Both the position numbers and the translations under genes were made by a program. Of a stretch of 64,000 nt of DNA, positions 1 through 11,819 are shown piece after piece (within the stretch, counting starts at the first letter, position 1; each line of letters opens with the position of its first letter). The notes under the pieces are model-generated. The model was not told the DNA's origin and made no database searches. It saw nothing but the letters and a program-made list of their open reading frames with translations. The DNA comes from Lathyrus oleraceus (Eukaryota > Streptophyta > Magnoliopsida > Fabales > Fabaceae): NCBI RefSeq assembly GCF_024323335.1, contig NC_066584.1:421267819-421331818 (forward strand), given 5' to 3'.

Positions 1-897
1 GAAGTCCACCTGTTTACCTTGATTGATTAATAATAGCCAGACAATCAATCCTGAGTACAACTTCTGACCTTCCCTAGTCTCTTTGAGTATACTACTAGGT
101 AACTTTATCATACCAAACATCAGACTTATCGGCGTCATCTCACGCACCCATCTAATATATCTAAATGGATCAATCAAATCTATCTCTCTACCCATCAATG
201 CCGACCTATGCAAGGACTTTCAACTCAACTTGAAATCATAGTCCTTCAAAAATTCAAGTCACCTCATTGGCCTCATATTCAGCTCATTCAAATCAAACAA
301 ATACTTCAAACTTTTATGATCACTGAAAACCTCAAACCTTGAACCGTACAGATAGTGCCTTCAAATCTTAAGAAAAAATACTACATCTACCAACTCTAAA
401 TCACGGGTAGGATAATCCCTCTCATGAATCCTCAGCTACCTCGAAGAATATGTTACAACTTTACGATTCTGCATAAGCACATAACCTAATCCCATCTTAG
501 AAACATCACAATACACAATAAAAGATTCTCTTTCATTTTGCAAAATTAAAGTTAGCGTTGTGGTCAACCTCTTCTACAGCTCTAGGAAACTTTCTTCACA
601 CTAAACATTCCACACGTAAGCTTGTCCTCTCTAGGTCAATTGGGTCAAGGGAAAAGCTAACTTCGAAAGCCTTCTATTAATCTTCTGTAGTAACCAGCCA
701 AACCCATAAAACTTATTATTTATGTAATTTACTTAGGAGACTCCTACTCTATCACTGCATCTATCTTATACACATCAACTACTATACCCTAACTGGAGAT
801 TACATTACCAAGGAAACCCACTTCTCGCAACCAAAACTCACACTTGGAAAAATTGGCATACAACTTATTTTGTTATGAAATACGTAACCCAACTTGT
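1..897 (-). pseudogene. Degenerate Ty3/gypsy pol fragment (RT thumb, RNase H, integrase start)
   Basis: Read on the minus strand from 897 downward, the translation gives the end of a gypsy reverse transcriptase (NKLYANFSKCEFWLREVGFL), the connection segment (GLAGYYRR), an RNase H (VYCDVSKMGLGYVLMQ, then SDHKSLKYLF) and a segment like the start of integrase (ending NQGKQVDF). In the family these domains copy the RNA into DNA and degrade the template. The motif wording is of the chromovirus (Tekay/Del) type, unlike the Ogre RT elsewhere in the window. Several in-frame stops replace W, Q or R codons, so it is dead. It is cut at about 897 by Ogre ORF1 sequence and runs off the window at 1. The lineage assignment is less certain than the gypsy pol assignment. 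Confidence 0.82.
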
Positions 898-1010
898 TGA
901 CGTTGCTTGAAGTCCAAGGGATCTAATACAAAGGATGATAGCTTCCTTAACTCTTTAAAATTGGGACGTCTGAACCTGTACTTCTTAGTGTTCCTTCGTC
1001 CAAAATCCAT
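898..1010 (-). pseudogene. Ogre ORF1, N-terminal fragment
   Basis: An ATG at 1010 (minus) opens a reading frame starting MDFGRRNTKKY and running to about 898 (KLSSFVLDPLDFKQR), where it joins the chromovirus fragment. The same start is seen at 25141 (minus), 40823 (plus) and 52639 (plus), which fixes the start codon of Ogre ORF1. Only about 37 codons remain. It belongs to the leader and LTR that follow at 1011-6139. Confidence 0.8.
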
Positions 1011-1860
1011 GGTTTGAAAATATTTGCAAATAAAACCTCAGTTCCTTGAATTTTTTTTTGTGTGATGAATGTTATGATACATATGAATGCATGAATGCAA
1101 CATTCACAAATAAAGGATCACACACAAGGAAAACAAACAAAGGTAAATGGATGAATCAAGTCATTGTCAAGATCAATCATCCATTTTGGTGGATTATGAT
1201 TTTCACCTTATCAACACCCAATTTCCATTGATATTGACAAGACTTGATTGGATCAACCAAGAATCAAGGTTTTGTTGTGAGTCACGAGCATGGAGTCGAG
1301 TTAAGAACCATCCCAAAGGAGTGTACTAAGGATAACAACCTATAGATAATGTTCTAAAAAGTTCCCAGAGTCTTAATTCCATCTATCGGATATTACAGGT
1401 AAGGATGACTGACTCATCAACGCATAATATTCTCAAGAGAAACTCGTCTGAGTGTAGTATCGCGTAACAATTGATATCAAGTCTACACTTGAACAGTCTC
1501 CGCACTACGTCCTAAATAGGCCAAGAGGGGTTAAATGTTCTACGGTCCTCTGCTTCTCGGACCCCAAATCAGAGAAAGTAATCCCTAACCACAAATAACT
1601 TGTGTGACATTCATAACTCCAAAAGGGTCTCCACTGAGTAGATGGATCTCAAGCCAACTTGTTAAGGACTACTCCACGCAAGTCGAACATGACTATACCA
1701 TCCTCCTATCTTAATTACACTCAAGTTTGGGTTGAACTTATCTCACCACTCAGAGATCACCAAGCACAACAAGCAGATTATATCATAGAAACAAATATAC
1801 ATACATCAAATATACAATTATATACACATAAAAAAGTAGGCTAAACCCACTGGAGCCTAC
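1011..1860 (-). mobile_element. Ogre 5' leader (between PBS and ORF1)
   Basis: This noncoding stretch matches, in reverse orientation, the leaders at 25142-25990, 39971-40822 and 51738-52638. Shared landmarks include a run like ACTACACTCAGACGAGTTTC and a run like ATCCACCAAAATGGATG. No open frame is preserved between copies. It sits between a damaged PBS (1861-1870) and the ORF1 start. Confidence 0.8.
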
Positions 1861-1870
1861 TCCCCAGCAG
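1861..1870 (-). other. Remnant of the Ogre primer-binding site
   Basis: On the minus strand CTGCTGGGGA is the second half of the Ogre PBS. The first half and roughly the last 250 bases of the LTR are missing: the LTR text breaks off at 1871 inside a segment that lies well before the LTR end in other copies. The junction looks like a deletion across the LTR-PBS border. Confidence 0.7.
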
Positions 1871-4800
1871 TGTCTTAGGTACTCCTAGGTAGCATTTATT
1901 TGTGCGCATATGTGTTTTAGTACAAAATGATGTTTGCAAAAAGATAGAGTGTGGGGATGAGAAAAGAATTCATTAATTATATTTATGGTATTGGCCTCAC
2001 CTTCAGACTTGTGCCTACGTATCAACATAAAATGAGGGATCAAAACCTCGTAGTTCGTGGTAACAATTTCAAAGTGAATGCATTTATTTTAACAAAAATT
2101 TAAGTTTAACAAAGGCACAAAAGGCCTAAAAAGGTTTGGATCAGTGTTATTTCTTTTTGTCTTTTGAAATTTTAAGTCAAGTATAGTTAAGTTCATTTAC
2201 AAATTTGATTAAGAAAAGAGTTGAAAATGCAATGACATAAGGCCAAAGTTTTTAATTTGCAATAAAGTCAAGGTTTTAGAAAAAACACAAGCAAAGAGGA
2301 TTTTAAAAGGAGGGAGAGATTTGAAATTTAAGAATTAGGTAGGAGATGAAGAGATTAATCCTAAGCAAAAATTAAAAATTAAGAGTTGAAAAGATCTGAC
2401 CAATGGGCAGCAATCCAATAGACAAAAATGTCATATAGAAACCCAAATTTCCCTTGGACTTTAGAATTAAGCAATATCAATACACAAATAGCAAGATGAA
2501 GAGCAAGAAATCAAATAAAGATAGCCACATCCAAGCTTAGCAACTCCATGATCTTCTTCATAATCTCCCATGTATCAGATGAAATGAGAGATATGCATTA
2601 GGCATAAGTTCAAAGTAACAACTTCAATAAGACCATGTGGCAGATGAACTCAAATGGGATCTCAACACTTGCTTCAGATGAAGATTCATTTCACAAGCAC
2701 TTGGTTTCATGAAAGTTGGCATTGGCCAAGTCCTTTTCCAAATGAATAAAGACTTTAAATTAAAGTGCTTAAAAGTAAATGACTTGAAATTAAATGTTAG
2801 TTGTTAATTGATTAGAAGTTAGTATTAGTTTTGCTTTTATTGTTTAAGTCATTCCTTGGAGAACACTCAACCCACTATTCACAAACATGTATCCTTGAAC
2901 CAAGACATCTTCCAAAGGAAGGAAAAAAGGCCAAGTTCCCACATAATAACATGAAAGAGGGGAGACTTACAATCTCACTTACTAGAATGCTATGCCTTTT
3001 GTGTCAAAATTTAGCGTTATGTTAAGCAATCGTAATTGGACTTATGTAGAAGTCACAACTATTTGAGGTCGGGCAGTAGAAATTTTAGTGCTAATGCATG
3101 TTAGAGATATGGTATTATGAACCATACTCCAAAAACATACCACACTTAAAATAAAAATGCAAAAGGGATGGACTTAATCTCATCCAAACTTATGTTGATT
3201 TTTCAATCAACTAGCCTTAGGATATAGAGATATCATAGGTCCATGAAATGAATGAGAAGAGGATAGGATTGAGATGAAGAGGGAGGGGAAATGGAATCAA
3301 CACAAATTGGTCAAAGGAGGAGTTTTATCAAATTAAAATCATTCATTTATTTTGGGAGATGAAATATACATTTCATCAATCCCCTAAATCCAATGATTTT
3401 AACTCAACAAAGTCAAATCAACCTTGACCAATGCCCAACAACATAAGTCAAACACAACAAGTCAATATCAAAAGTTCAACACAATTTATTTGGCAATTAA
3501 ACAATTAAAATCAATTAAAAAATACATTAAATTAAATTATGGTTGGTCAAAATCCTAAAACCTCATAAAAACACCAAACAAATGGCCATGAGATTTATCA
3601 TAAGTCAAACAAAGTCAAAGGACCTTGGAGAAAAAATTTCATTATTTTTGGAAACTTAAAACTATTTTTAAACAATTAAAAATATTCACAAAAACAATTA
3701 AATCATGAAAACTATTAATAATGATCCAAAAAATAATTTGAATTCAGAAAATGAAAGAGGAATTTATTTAAAATTTTTTGGTGAAGGTCTCATATTTTTT
3801 GGATCAACATTCAAATTAATGTGAATTAATGAAAATAAGTCAATTAAATCAAAAATCGCAAAATAGCAAAAAACGTGGACCACTTGATCGGCCTCATTAA
3901 TTGAGGTGGAAAATCAAGTGGATCTCAGCGTGTGTTCCACAATGGACTCAAGTCAATGCGTTGTACAAGTGGTAATCCAAACCAACGCGTGAGATTAAAA
4001 CAAAATGCAAGGATCATATGGTCTGAGACATGCCAACGCATCACCATAGCTGTAACTCCGGTCTTCTTCTCCGGTGGACCTCACCGGACTGGTCCACCTT
4101 CAACCATCAACAAAATAAAAAAAGAGGACATGAATTTAAATTAAAAATGCTGAGGAGCTAGAATATGGCCTCAATTTCACCTAACTTCAAGTATATTGAA
4201 AGATACAAGGAGTTGAAATTTGAGGATAATGATATGAGTTGCTTCGACTTGACCTCAAAGCAACTTAATCTTGTTGCCTACATTGGTAGGACTTCATACA
4301 ACCAAAAAATCAAGAAGAATTAAGGAGAATTGGGTGAGAATCGAAGAGATGAAAAATTGAGAAATCACCTTCACTACAGGCCCAGATGAACACGATCTTG
4401 CTTCCAATTGCACTTGGCCTTGCTCTGGACACTTGATGGAATGAAAATGAATCAAAAAGGAAGTAGGACTCTTGGAGATTTGAATATAAAAATAGTGGAG
4501 ATTAAAACTCGATTTCCAATGGAAACCCTCAAGGTTATCCTTTGAATGAGAGGGTTTGGAGTTGGGGATTCAAAGTTGGCGCAAAGGGGTCCTCAATTCT
4601 GAATGTAAGGGTATCTATTTATAGCCAAGGCATTGTTATTTGCACACTTGATTCAAATTTTCAAAAATAGCAACTTTGCTTGCATGGATACATGGGAGTA
4701 TGATAGGCTCATGTTATCATTTCTTTAGGTCCAAAATTGACTAGAAACATTGCTGAAGTCACTTTAACAAGTCATGCAATTGTGTAGGAGGAATGCAAGT

Positions 4801-6139
4801 TCAATTATGCCAAATGGTCATCCAAGTTCAATCCATGTGCAAGTCACTCATACTTTGTTCAAATAGGGTGAATTTGGACTTTTTGGAAAGGTTAGATCAA
4901 GAGGAATAACTTTCGTGTTGAACACTTTTTCATTTGAAGGTTGGATCATGATTAATGTTGAGGTGGAATTTTGGGAAATCAAACATATCAAAAAAAAAAT
5001 CGAAGTGTCAAGCCATATGTTCACTTCTTCCACCTTGGGTGACTTTTCTTATGAGCTTCAAATGATAAACGTTCCTTTATAAAAGTTGTAGCTATCTCAA
5101 AGTCCTTCAAAATGGTCACATATTTGACCTCATTAGGATTTAGCATGAAGGAGTTATGCATTTTTGAAGTTGAGGAAAATCACTTGTTCAATGGCATTCG
5201 TCCAAAATGACCTATAATGTCTCCTCACATCACATGCATTTAAAAGTTGAATTTTCTTTTCCTCCAAACATAAAAGTTGAAGTAGACATATTGAATTTGA
5301 TCATGCAACTTTAATGGCTTTCATCTCATAAAAATTGAGCAAGTTATGGTCTTGAGAATTTGACCTCCAAATTAGGGTTTAGACAAAATGACCTATAATC
5401 TCTCACCATAAAAAATGACTTTCCATGTAAAAATAGCTCTTAACCTAGACATAAAAGTTGTTTGTAATGTCATTTAGATTAAGTTGGATCTTGGAATCAT
5501 TTTAATATGACAAAAAGTGTAGGAGATATGGTCTAGGGAACCCCAGTTTTGACCAGTTAACTTCCTCTAGTCAACCATCATGAACCATCTTGCTAGCTTG
5601 ATATTATCTTGAATTTTGGGACTCATGGAGGATCATGTATGCATAAGATGATAAAATGTGAAGTATCCCTTGAAATATTTGATCAATTGGTGAAGAAGCT
5701 TATTGAAGAACTCACATAAGATACCTAGATGAATTATGGTTTCCATGGCAAACCAATTCCAAACTCTTGATGAATTCTTGATCAAAATATCATGTGAAGA
5801 TCATGGGGGTCCACATATGATGCTTGGAGCCATAGTAAACCAATTATTGATTGAACTCACTGCATTGAGGGTCTTAAACCTTAGATGTGAGCTTGATAGA
5901 TCAAAGATGAGCATGTGCCCTACCTACAAAAGAGTTAAACTATACAATGACATATTTTTGGTATTTTGGTTAGTAAATGATAAAATATAAAGTATGATAC
6001 AATCAAATGGTGCTTGGTGATCTCTACCCATGCAAACCCAATGAATGAAGGGTAAGGAGGATGCCAAGATGTGATCCCAATGCCAATGCATATGATGAGA
6101 CAACATGAGGGATCTTAGGGTCAAAATTGGGGTCTTACA
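1871..6139 (-). repeat. Ogre LTR (Ogre-A), truncated at its 3' end
   Basis: The outer end at 6139 reads TGTAAGACCCCAATTTTG on the minus strand, the Ogre LTR start. The body matches the LTRs at 20939-25123 (plus) and 26018-30669 (minus). A TATA-like box lies at 4615-4623, about 1.5 kb from the LTR start as in the other copies. The usual LTR end is deleted. The LTR is joined on one side to a 3' UTR and polypurine tract (a 3'-LTR context) and on the other to PBS and leader (a 5'-LTR context), so one LTR serves two partial elements. Small open frames inside it are not conserved. Confidence 0.88.
4615..4623 (-). promoter_or_regulatory. TATA box of Ogre-A LTR
   Basis: Minus-strand TATAAATAG lies 1516 bases from the LTR start. 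The distance is within a few bases of that in four other Ogre LTRs here, which supports it as the Pol II promoter. Confidence 0.6.
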
Positions 6140-7423
6140 GCTGCCCCTATTTAAGGACATTCTAGATGACGAGATGAAGGTTAAAATATTTGTATTGACT
6201 CATTAGAATGGACTTAAATAACAACATATAGAAACAAATTTTGGTCCCTAAGAGACCTCATGATGCATATAGAAACAAATTTTGGTCCCTAAGAGACCTC
6301 ACGATTATAATGCATTTTGTAAGGAAAACTAACTGGGGAGACAGAGACTCTGGGGAGATAAAGAGTTATGCATAGGCCAGGCTACGACTTTTAAAACTGC
6401 TGGGGGACTCGAGGGGTTCCATGAAAATAAATCAATGGAAGGACCCAATCATGGAATAAAAGGACATTTGTGGTGGAATTGAGTAGATCAGAACAAAGAT
6501 GAAATACTCAAACCAAGCAGGAAACAACGATTTCACTGAGGAAATTAGCACTCAAACTAGATTGGGGAAGAAAAGATCTTCAACACAGGAGGACCAGAAA
6601 TATATTATCTAGTACCGATTACTGGGTAAGGAGATAACAAAAATCTGACAGGGAGGACATTCGTTACCAGTTAGGGTAAACATATCAAGGATGACTCTCT
6701 GAGGGAAACCAGGAGGTGTGATCGTTACCAGTTACTGGGTAAGAATATACTGCTGGGAAAATCCAAAAATAGGATTTACAACTACCATTTACTGCATAGA
6801 CGATCAAAGAGAGAGAATATCCGTCACTGGTTAAAGTGAACAAATCAAGGATAGACTCGAAGGAAAGAAAATTTGTCATCGGTTAGGATGAACATATCAA
6901 GGATAGACTTGCCTGGGGAAATTAGGAAGGATATCTACCACCGGTTAAGATGAACATATCAAGGATAAACTACCTGAAAATGTAGGGATTACATCTATCG
7001 AATACTGGATAGAACACCACAAAGAGAAATATCTGTCATCGGTTAGGATGAACATATCTAGGATAGACTCAAAGGGGAGAAATAGGAATTACATCTATCA
7101 GTTACTGGATAGAATACCACCAAGAGAATACCCGTCATTGGTTAGGATGAACATATCAAGGATAAACTCTGCAAAAGGGGAAAAGTAGGATTTATAACTA
7201 CCGGTTACTGGGCAGAAGACCGCAAAGAGAAGGAAACCCGTCACTGGTTAGGATGAACATATAAAGGATTAACTCTCTGGGGAACAAAATAGGGATTACA
7301 ACTACCTTTTTACTGGGTAGAATACCAAAAATATAATATTCGTCACTGGTTAAAGTGAACATATCAAAGATAAACTCAAAGCAGGGAAGAAAATATTTGT
7401 CATCGGTTAGGATGAACATATCG
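6140..7423 (-). repeat. Ogre 3' UTR with degenerate tandem repeats, and polypurine tract
   Basis: The stretch is built of imperfect units around the minus-strand phrase GATATGTTCATCCTAACCG, repeated about ten times with spacings of roughly 60-120 bases. The same units occur in plus orientation at about 19700-20400. The end next to the LTR, 6140-6155, reads AAATAGGGGCAGC on the minus strand, a purine-rich tract positioned as the Ogre PPT that primes plus-strand DNA. No coding frame is supported. Confidence 0.8.
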
Positions 7424-7594
7424 GTTAGTAAATGATAAAATACAAAGTATGATACAATCAAATGATGCTTGGTGATCTCTCCCCATGTAAACCCAATGAA
7501 TGAAGGGTAAGGAGGGTGCCAAGATATGACCCCAATGCCAATGCATATGATGAGATAGCATGAGGAATCTTAGGGTCAAAATTGGGGTCTTACA
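7424..7594 (-). repeat. Ogre LTR 5' tip fragment
   Basis: From 7594 downward this reads TGTAAGACCCCAATTTTG and continues as the first 170 bases of an Ogre LTR, then jumps directly into 3' UTR repeats at 7423. It interrupts the gag at 7596. It is best explained as the start of a 5' LTR whose remaining LTR and coding body were deleted. Confidence 0.78.
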
Positions 7595-7595
7595 A

Positions 7596-8416
7596 CGCCA
7601 TATCCACATTGTAGATGTACTGTTTTACGAAAGCTTCACCCAAATCATTGAATGTGTGAATACTTGCACTATCCAACCCCATGTACCACCTCAGAGCGGC
7701 ACCAGTCAAACTGTCTTGAAATAATGAATCAGTAACTGATCATTATCAGTTGGCGTCGACATTTTCCTGGCATACATGACAAGATGGTTGAGCGGGCAAG
7801 TATTTCCCTTATACTTTTCAAAGTCAGGGACTTTCAACTTCATCGGGATCTTGATGTTTGGCAGTAAGAAAAGTTCCACAACACTCTTTCCGAACAAATC
7901 TTTTCCCCTCAAGGTCTTCAACTCCTTTCACAACTCAAGGAATTGTTCTTTCATCTCGTCCATCTTCTCATAAACATCTGGACCCTCAGACGGCTCGGAA
8001 TGGTAGATGGTGTCCTCAACACGAGGAAAAATGTGAACTACTGGAGGCGGAACAGACATGACCGAGCTAGATGCCGGCCTGAAAGCAAAAGTAGGTGCAA
8101 ACCCTTCAAGTACAAAATTCGGTGCCATTCCCTAAGGGAATCCGGCAGGCATCGTTGGACCAGAATGAGTGGCAGGCACAGTTGAGGTAGCAACCTCTGA
8201 AATGACGGTCCTTTGAGGAGGAGGAGTTGCAGGCGTTGGAGAAGACTGATTCTGAGCACCTAAAACAAACTCCATCATGGAAGTCAAGCGGGAAATCTCA
8301 TCCTTAAACTCTTGGTTCTCTTGTTGTAAGTGTTCCATGATTCTCAGATGATTGGTGCAAGTATTGTATCGATGAGTCAGTTTGACTGAAGCACAGAAGA
8401 ATAACCAATAAGACAT
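7596..8416 (-). pseudogene. Ogre gag, partial (Ogre-F)
   Basis: The frame starts at an ATG at 8416 (MSYWLFFCASVKLTHRY) and continues through a leucine-rich coiled-coil segment (EHLQQENQEFKDEISRL), a Pro/Ser/Thr-rich linker, and the first half of the Retrotrans_gag-type capsid domain (DFEKYKGNTCPL, LVMYARKMST). Gag packages the element RNA into virus-like particles. In-frame stops lie near 8129 (W in other copies) and 7925 (R in other copies), and there is a frameshift near 7706. Capsid sequence ends at about 7596 (in KQYIYNVDMA), where an LTR tip is joined. It follows ORF1 (8638-10128) on the same strand after a spacer of about 220 bases. Confidence 0.85.
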
Positions 8417-8637
8417 CTAGCGGAAGAAAAACATGTTATGCAAATGATGCATGAAATGCAATGCTTTAATAGTTTTTATTTTTAAGGAACATACTATTTT
8501 ATTTGCAAATATTTAATAATAACAATTGTAACAATTTGATTGGCCAGAAAAATCTCTTTTATTCATATAACTTGGAAGGATTACAGAGTACAAATTTTCA
8601 GAAACCAAAATACAAATACAAGAGAAAAGGAAACTAA

Positions 8638-10128
8638 TCATCCTAAGGATCCCCTACCAACAGTGTCAGATGATTTGGCTGCAGGCATATACTTCCTTCG
8701 GATGCATCGGTTCTTGGACTCAAGAGAAGTCTTCATCTAAGCCTTCTGAAGGACAAGCTGGTCTACAATCTTCTTCGAAACAACAGAAGGTTGAGGCATA
8801 CTAGACGAATATGGACCCTCTGGCTCTCTCTAGATCTTCACTACTCGGTTTTCAAGAAGTTCAATAAGCGCATCTTTATCCTTAGACTCAAACTGCAACT
8901 CCTCATGCTTTCTGTTCAAAGCATGGAACCGCTCTTCCCACATATCCTTCTCTTGTTTCATCTTGGCGAGTGCATCTTCCGACTCCTCTACATCTTAGTT
9001 AGGGAGAGTTAATGGCTCAACCACAACCATAGACATAGGTCTCTCACAAGCATAAGGCATCTTCAACTCCAAAACTCTCTTCTTCACCCAAAGAGTGTAA
9101 GCTTCCAAAGCTACACAGTTGCATGGACCAAGCTTGGATCTTCCTTACCTATGCACATTATGCCAAGTGTGTATCATCTTCTGCTTCAAAAGTTGGGGAT
9201 CTTTACCCTCTCGATAGAAAAGATCTTCTAACTGTGTATTATTAGGTTTGTCTCTCAAGGGGAAACCAAGTTGAAGACGAGCCAAAGCAGGATTGTAGTT
9301 AATTACTCCTTGTGTACCAATGAGAGGAACATTAGAGAATTCACCATAACTATCAATAATATCCAAACTACTCAATGAAGAATCATACCAAACTATATAA
9401 TCATTAGTGAGAGACATAAGTCTTTGAGACCACCTTCGACATTGTTTGTTCTCCACAAAAGCAGACGTCTGAGGCAAGTCCTAAATAAACCACTTGTACA
9501 GAAGAGGAACACAACACACAATAGTCACCACTTTTAGAATTCCTTAGATGCAAAGAGAAATACATATCACCCAACAAAGTAGGCACATGATTCCCAATCA
9601 AGAAGATTCTAATGGCGTTAACATCAACAAAACCATCAATGTTAGGGAACAAATCTAAACCATAGATGAGCAACACAAAGATAGAATCAAAAGCATCCAC
9701 AATACCAGCTTGAGCATATGCAGCAGCTTTCCCTACGAGAAATTCAGAAGTCAACCCAAACATTCCTCCTTTCTTCACCCAAAGAGCCTCAATCTCAGAC
9801 TTCTTCAAGAGAAGAACTTCTGCTATGAGATGAGATCTGGGAATCTCTTCCAATCCACTAAACGGAACTTTGTTAGAAACGAGTATTCCCAAGAGACGGT
9901 CATACTCCTCCAACGTAGGCACGAGCTGATAATCAGGAAAAGTGAAGCAACGGTAGAGAGGATCATAAAGATGAACCAACACCCTCAAGATTCCTTTGAC
10001 CATATCAGTAGATAATACGGATAGAAGCTTCCCACGACTTTGTTTGAAGTACAAGGTATCTAATACAAAAGACAATAACTTCCTTATCTCTTTCAAATCG
10101 GGACATCTGAAACTATACTTCTTAGTGT
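8638..10128 (-). pseudogene. Ogre ORF1 (Ogre-F), codon 7 to the end
   Basis: ORF1 is the extra Ogre reading frame upstream of gag; its function is unknown. From 10128 downward it shows KLLSFVLDTL, then a globular region (LYRCFTFPDYQLVPTLEEY, DVNAIRIFLIGN, GEFSNVPLIG, VALEAYTLWVKK) and a charged coiled-coil tail (KQEKDMWEERFHALNRKHEE). The globular part resembles proteins annotated in legumes as DUF7745 and looks related to the plant mobile domain; I state that from memory. A frameshift lies at 9404-9477, and stops follow in the C-terminal third. The frame ends with TGA at 8638. The missing first codons (MDYGRR) lie at 25124-25141, beyond the inserted Ogre-E. Confidence 0.82.
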
Positions 10129-10145
10129 ATCATCTGAAATCAGGA

Positions 10146-11609
10146 CATCTTAAAGAGCTAAGGAAGCTATCATCTTTTGTGTTAGATCCCTTGGACTTCA
10201 AACAACGTCATGGTAAGCTTCTATCTATATTATATGCTGATGTAGTTGAAAGACTCTTGAGTGTGTTGGTTCAGTTTTATAATCCTCTCTACCGTTGCTT
10301 CGCTTTTCTTGATTATCAGCTTATGCCTATGTTAGAGGAGTATGCCCATCCCTTGGGAATACTTGTTTCTAACAAAGTTCCTTTTAGTGGATTGGAGGAG
10401 ATTCCCATATCTCATCTTATAGCTGAAGCTCTTCATCTGAAGAAGTCTGAGATTGAGGCTCATTGGGTGAAGAAAGGAGGTATTTTTGGGTTGACTTCTT
10501 AGTTCCTTATTGGGAAACCTAATGCTTTTGCTCAAGCCGGTAGTGTGGATGCTTTTGAAGCTATCTTTGAGTTTCTCATCTATGAGTTGGCTTTGTTCCC
10601 TGACATTGATGGTTTTGTTGATGTTAACGCCATTAGAATCTTCTTGATTGGGAATCCTATGCCTACTTTGTTGGGTGATATGTATTTTTATTTGCATCTA
10701 AGGAATTCTAAAGGTGGTGAAACTATTGTACGATGTGTTCCTCTTATGTACAAGTGGTTTATTTCGCACTTACCTCAGACGCTTACTTTTATGGAGAACA
10801 AACAATGTCTAAGGTGGTCTTAGAGACTTATGTCTATCACTAATGATGATATAGTTTGGTATGATTATTCATTGATTAGATTTGATATTATTGATAGTTG
10901 TGGTGAATTCTCTAATGTGCCTCTCATTGGTACACAAGGAGGAATCAACTACAATCCTGCTTTGGCTCATCCTCAACTTGGGTTCCCCTTGAGAGACAAG
11001 CCTAATAACACCCAGTTAGAAGTTCTTTTCTATCAAGAGGGTAAAGATCCCCAACTTTTGAAGCCGGAGATAGTGCATGCTTGGCATAATGTGCATAGGA
11101 AAGGAAGATTCGAGCTTGGTCCATGCAACTGTGTAGCTTTGGAAGCTTACACTCTTTGGGTGAAGAAGAGAGCTTTGGAGTTGAAGATGCCTTATGATTG
11201 TGAAAGACCTATGTCTATGGTTGTGGTTGAGCCATTAACTCTCCCTAAGCAAGATGTATAGGAGTTGGAAGATGCGCTTGCCAAGACGAAGCAAGAGAAG
11301 AATATGTGGGAAGATCGGTTCCATGCTTTGAGTAGAAAGCATGAGGAGTTGCTGCTTGAGTCTAAGGATAAAGATGCACTTATTGAGCTTCTCGAAGACC
11401 GAGTAGTGAAGAGGCAGAGAGAGCCAAAGGGTCCATCTTCCTCTAGTATGCTTCAGCCTTATGTGGCCTGTAAGAAGATTGTAGATCAGCTTGTCCTTGA
11501 GAAGGCTCAGATGAAGACTTCTTTTGAGTTCGATATTCGGCACATCCGAAGGAAGTACGCGCCTGCAGCTAGATCATCTGACACCGTTGTTAGGGGATCC
11601 TTAGGATGA
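10146..11609 (+). pseudogene. Ogre ORF1 (Ogre-E)
   Basis: A single frame carries HLKELRKLSSFVLDPLDF, LYRCFAFLDYQL, DVNAIRIFLIGN, GEFSNVPLIGTQGGINYNPA and VALEAYTLWVKK, then a coiled-coil tail (about 11262-11560) and ends in TGA at 11607-11609. Three in-frame stops break it: TAG at 10500 (E in other copies), 10821 (Q) and 11259 (E). The first 12-16 codons are missing at the junction with the inverted Ogre-F ORF1. The product would have been about 490 residues. It resembles legume proteins annotated DUF7745 or plant-mobile-domain-like (family recollection, not searched). It is followed by a 210-base spacer before gag. Confidence 0.83.
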
Positions 11610-11819
11610 TTAGTCTCCTTTTCTCTTGTATTTGTATTTTGGTTTATGAAATTTTACTTAGTGTAGTCCTTCTAATTATATGAATAAAAGATATTTTTAT
11701 GGTCAATCAAATTGTTACAATTGTTATTTGCAAATAAAATGGTATGTTCCTTGAAAATAAAAACAATCAAAATATTGCATTTCATGCATCATTTGCATAA
11801 TAGGTTTTTCTTCCGCCAG

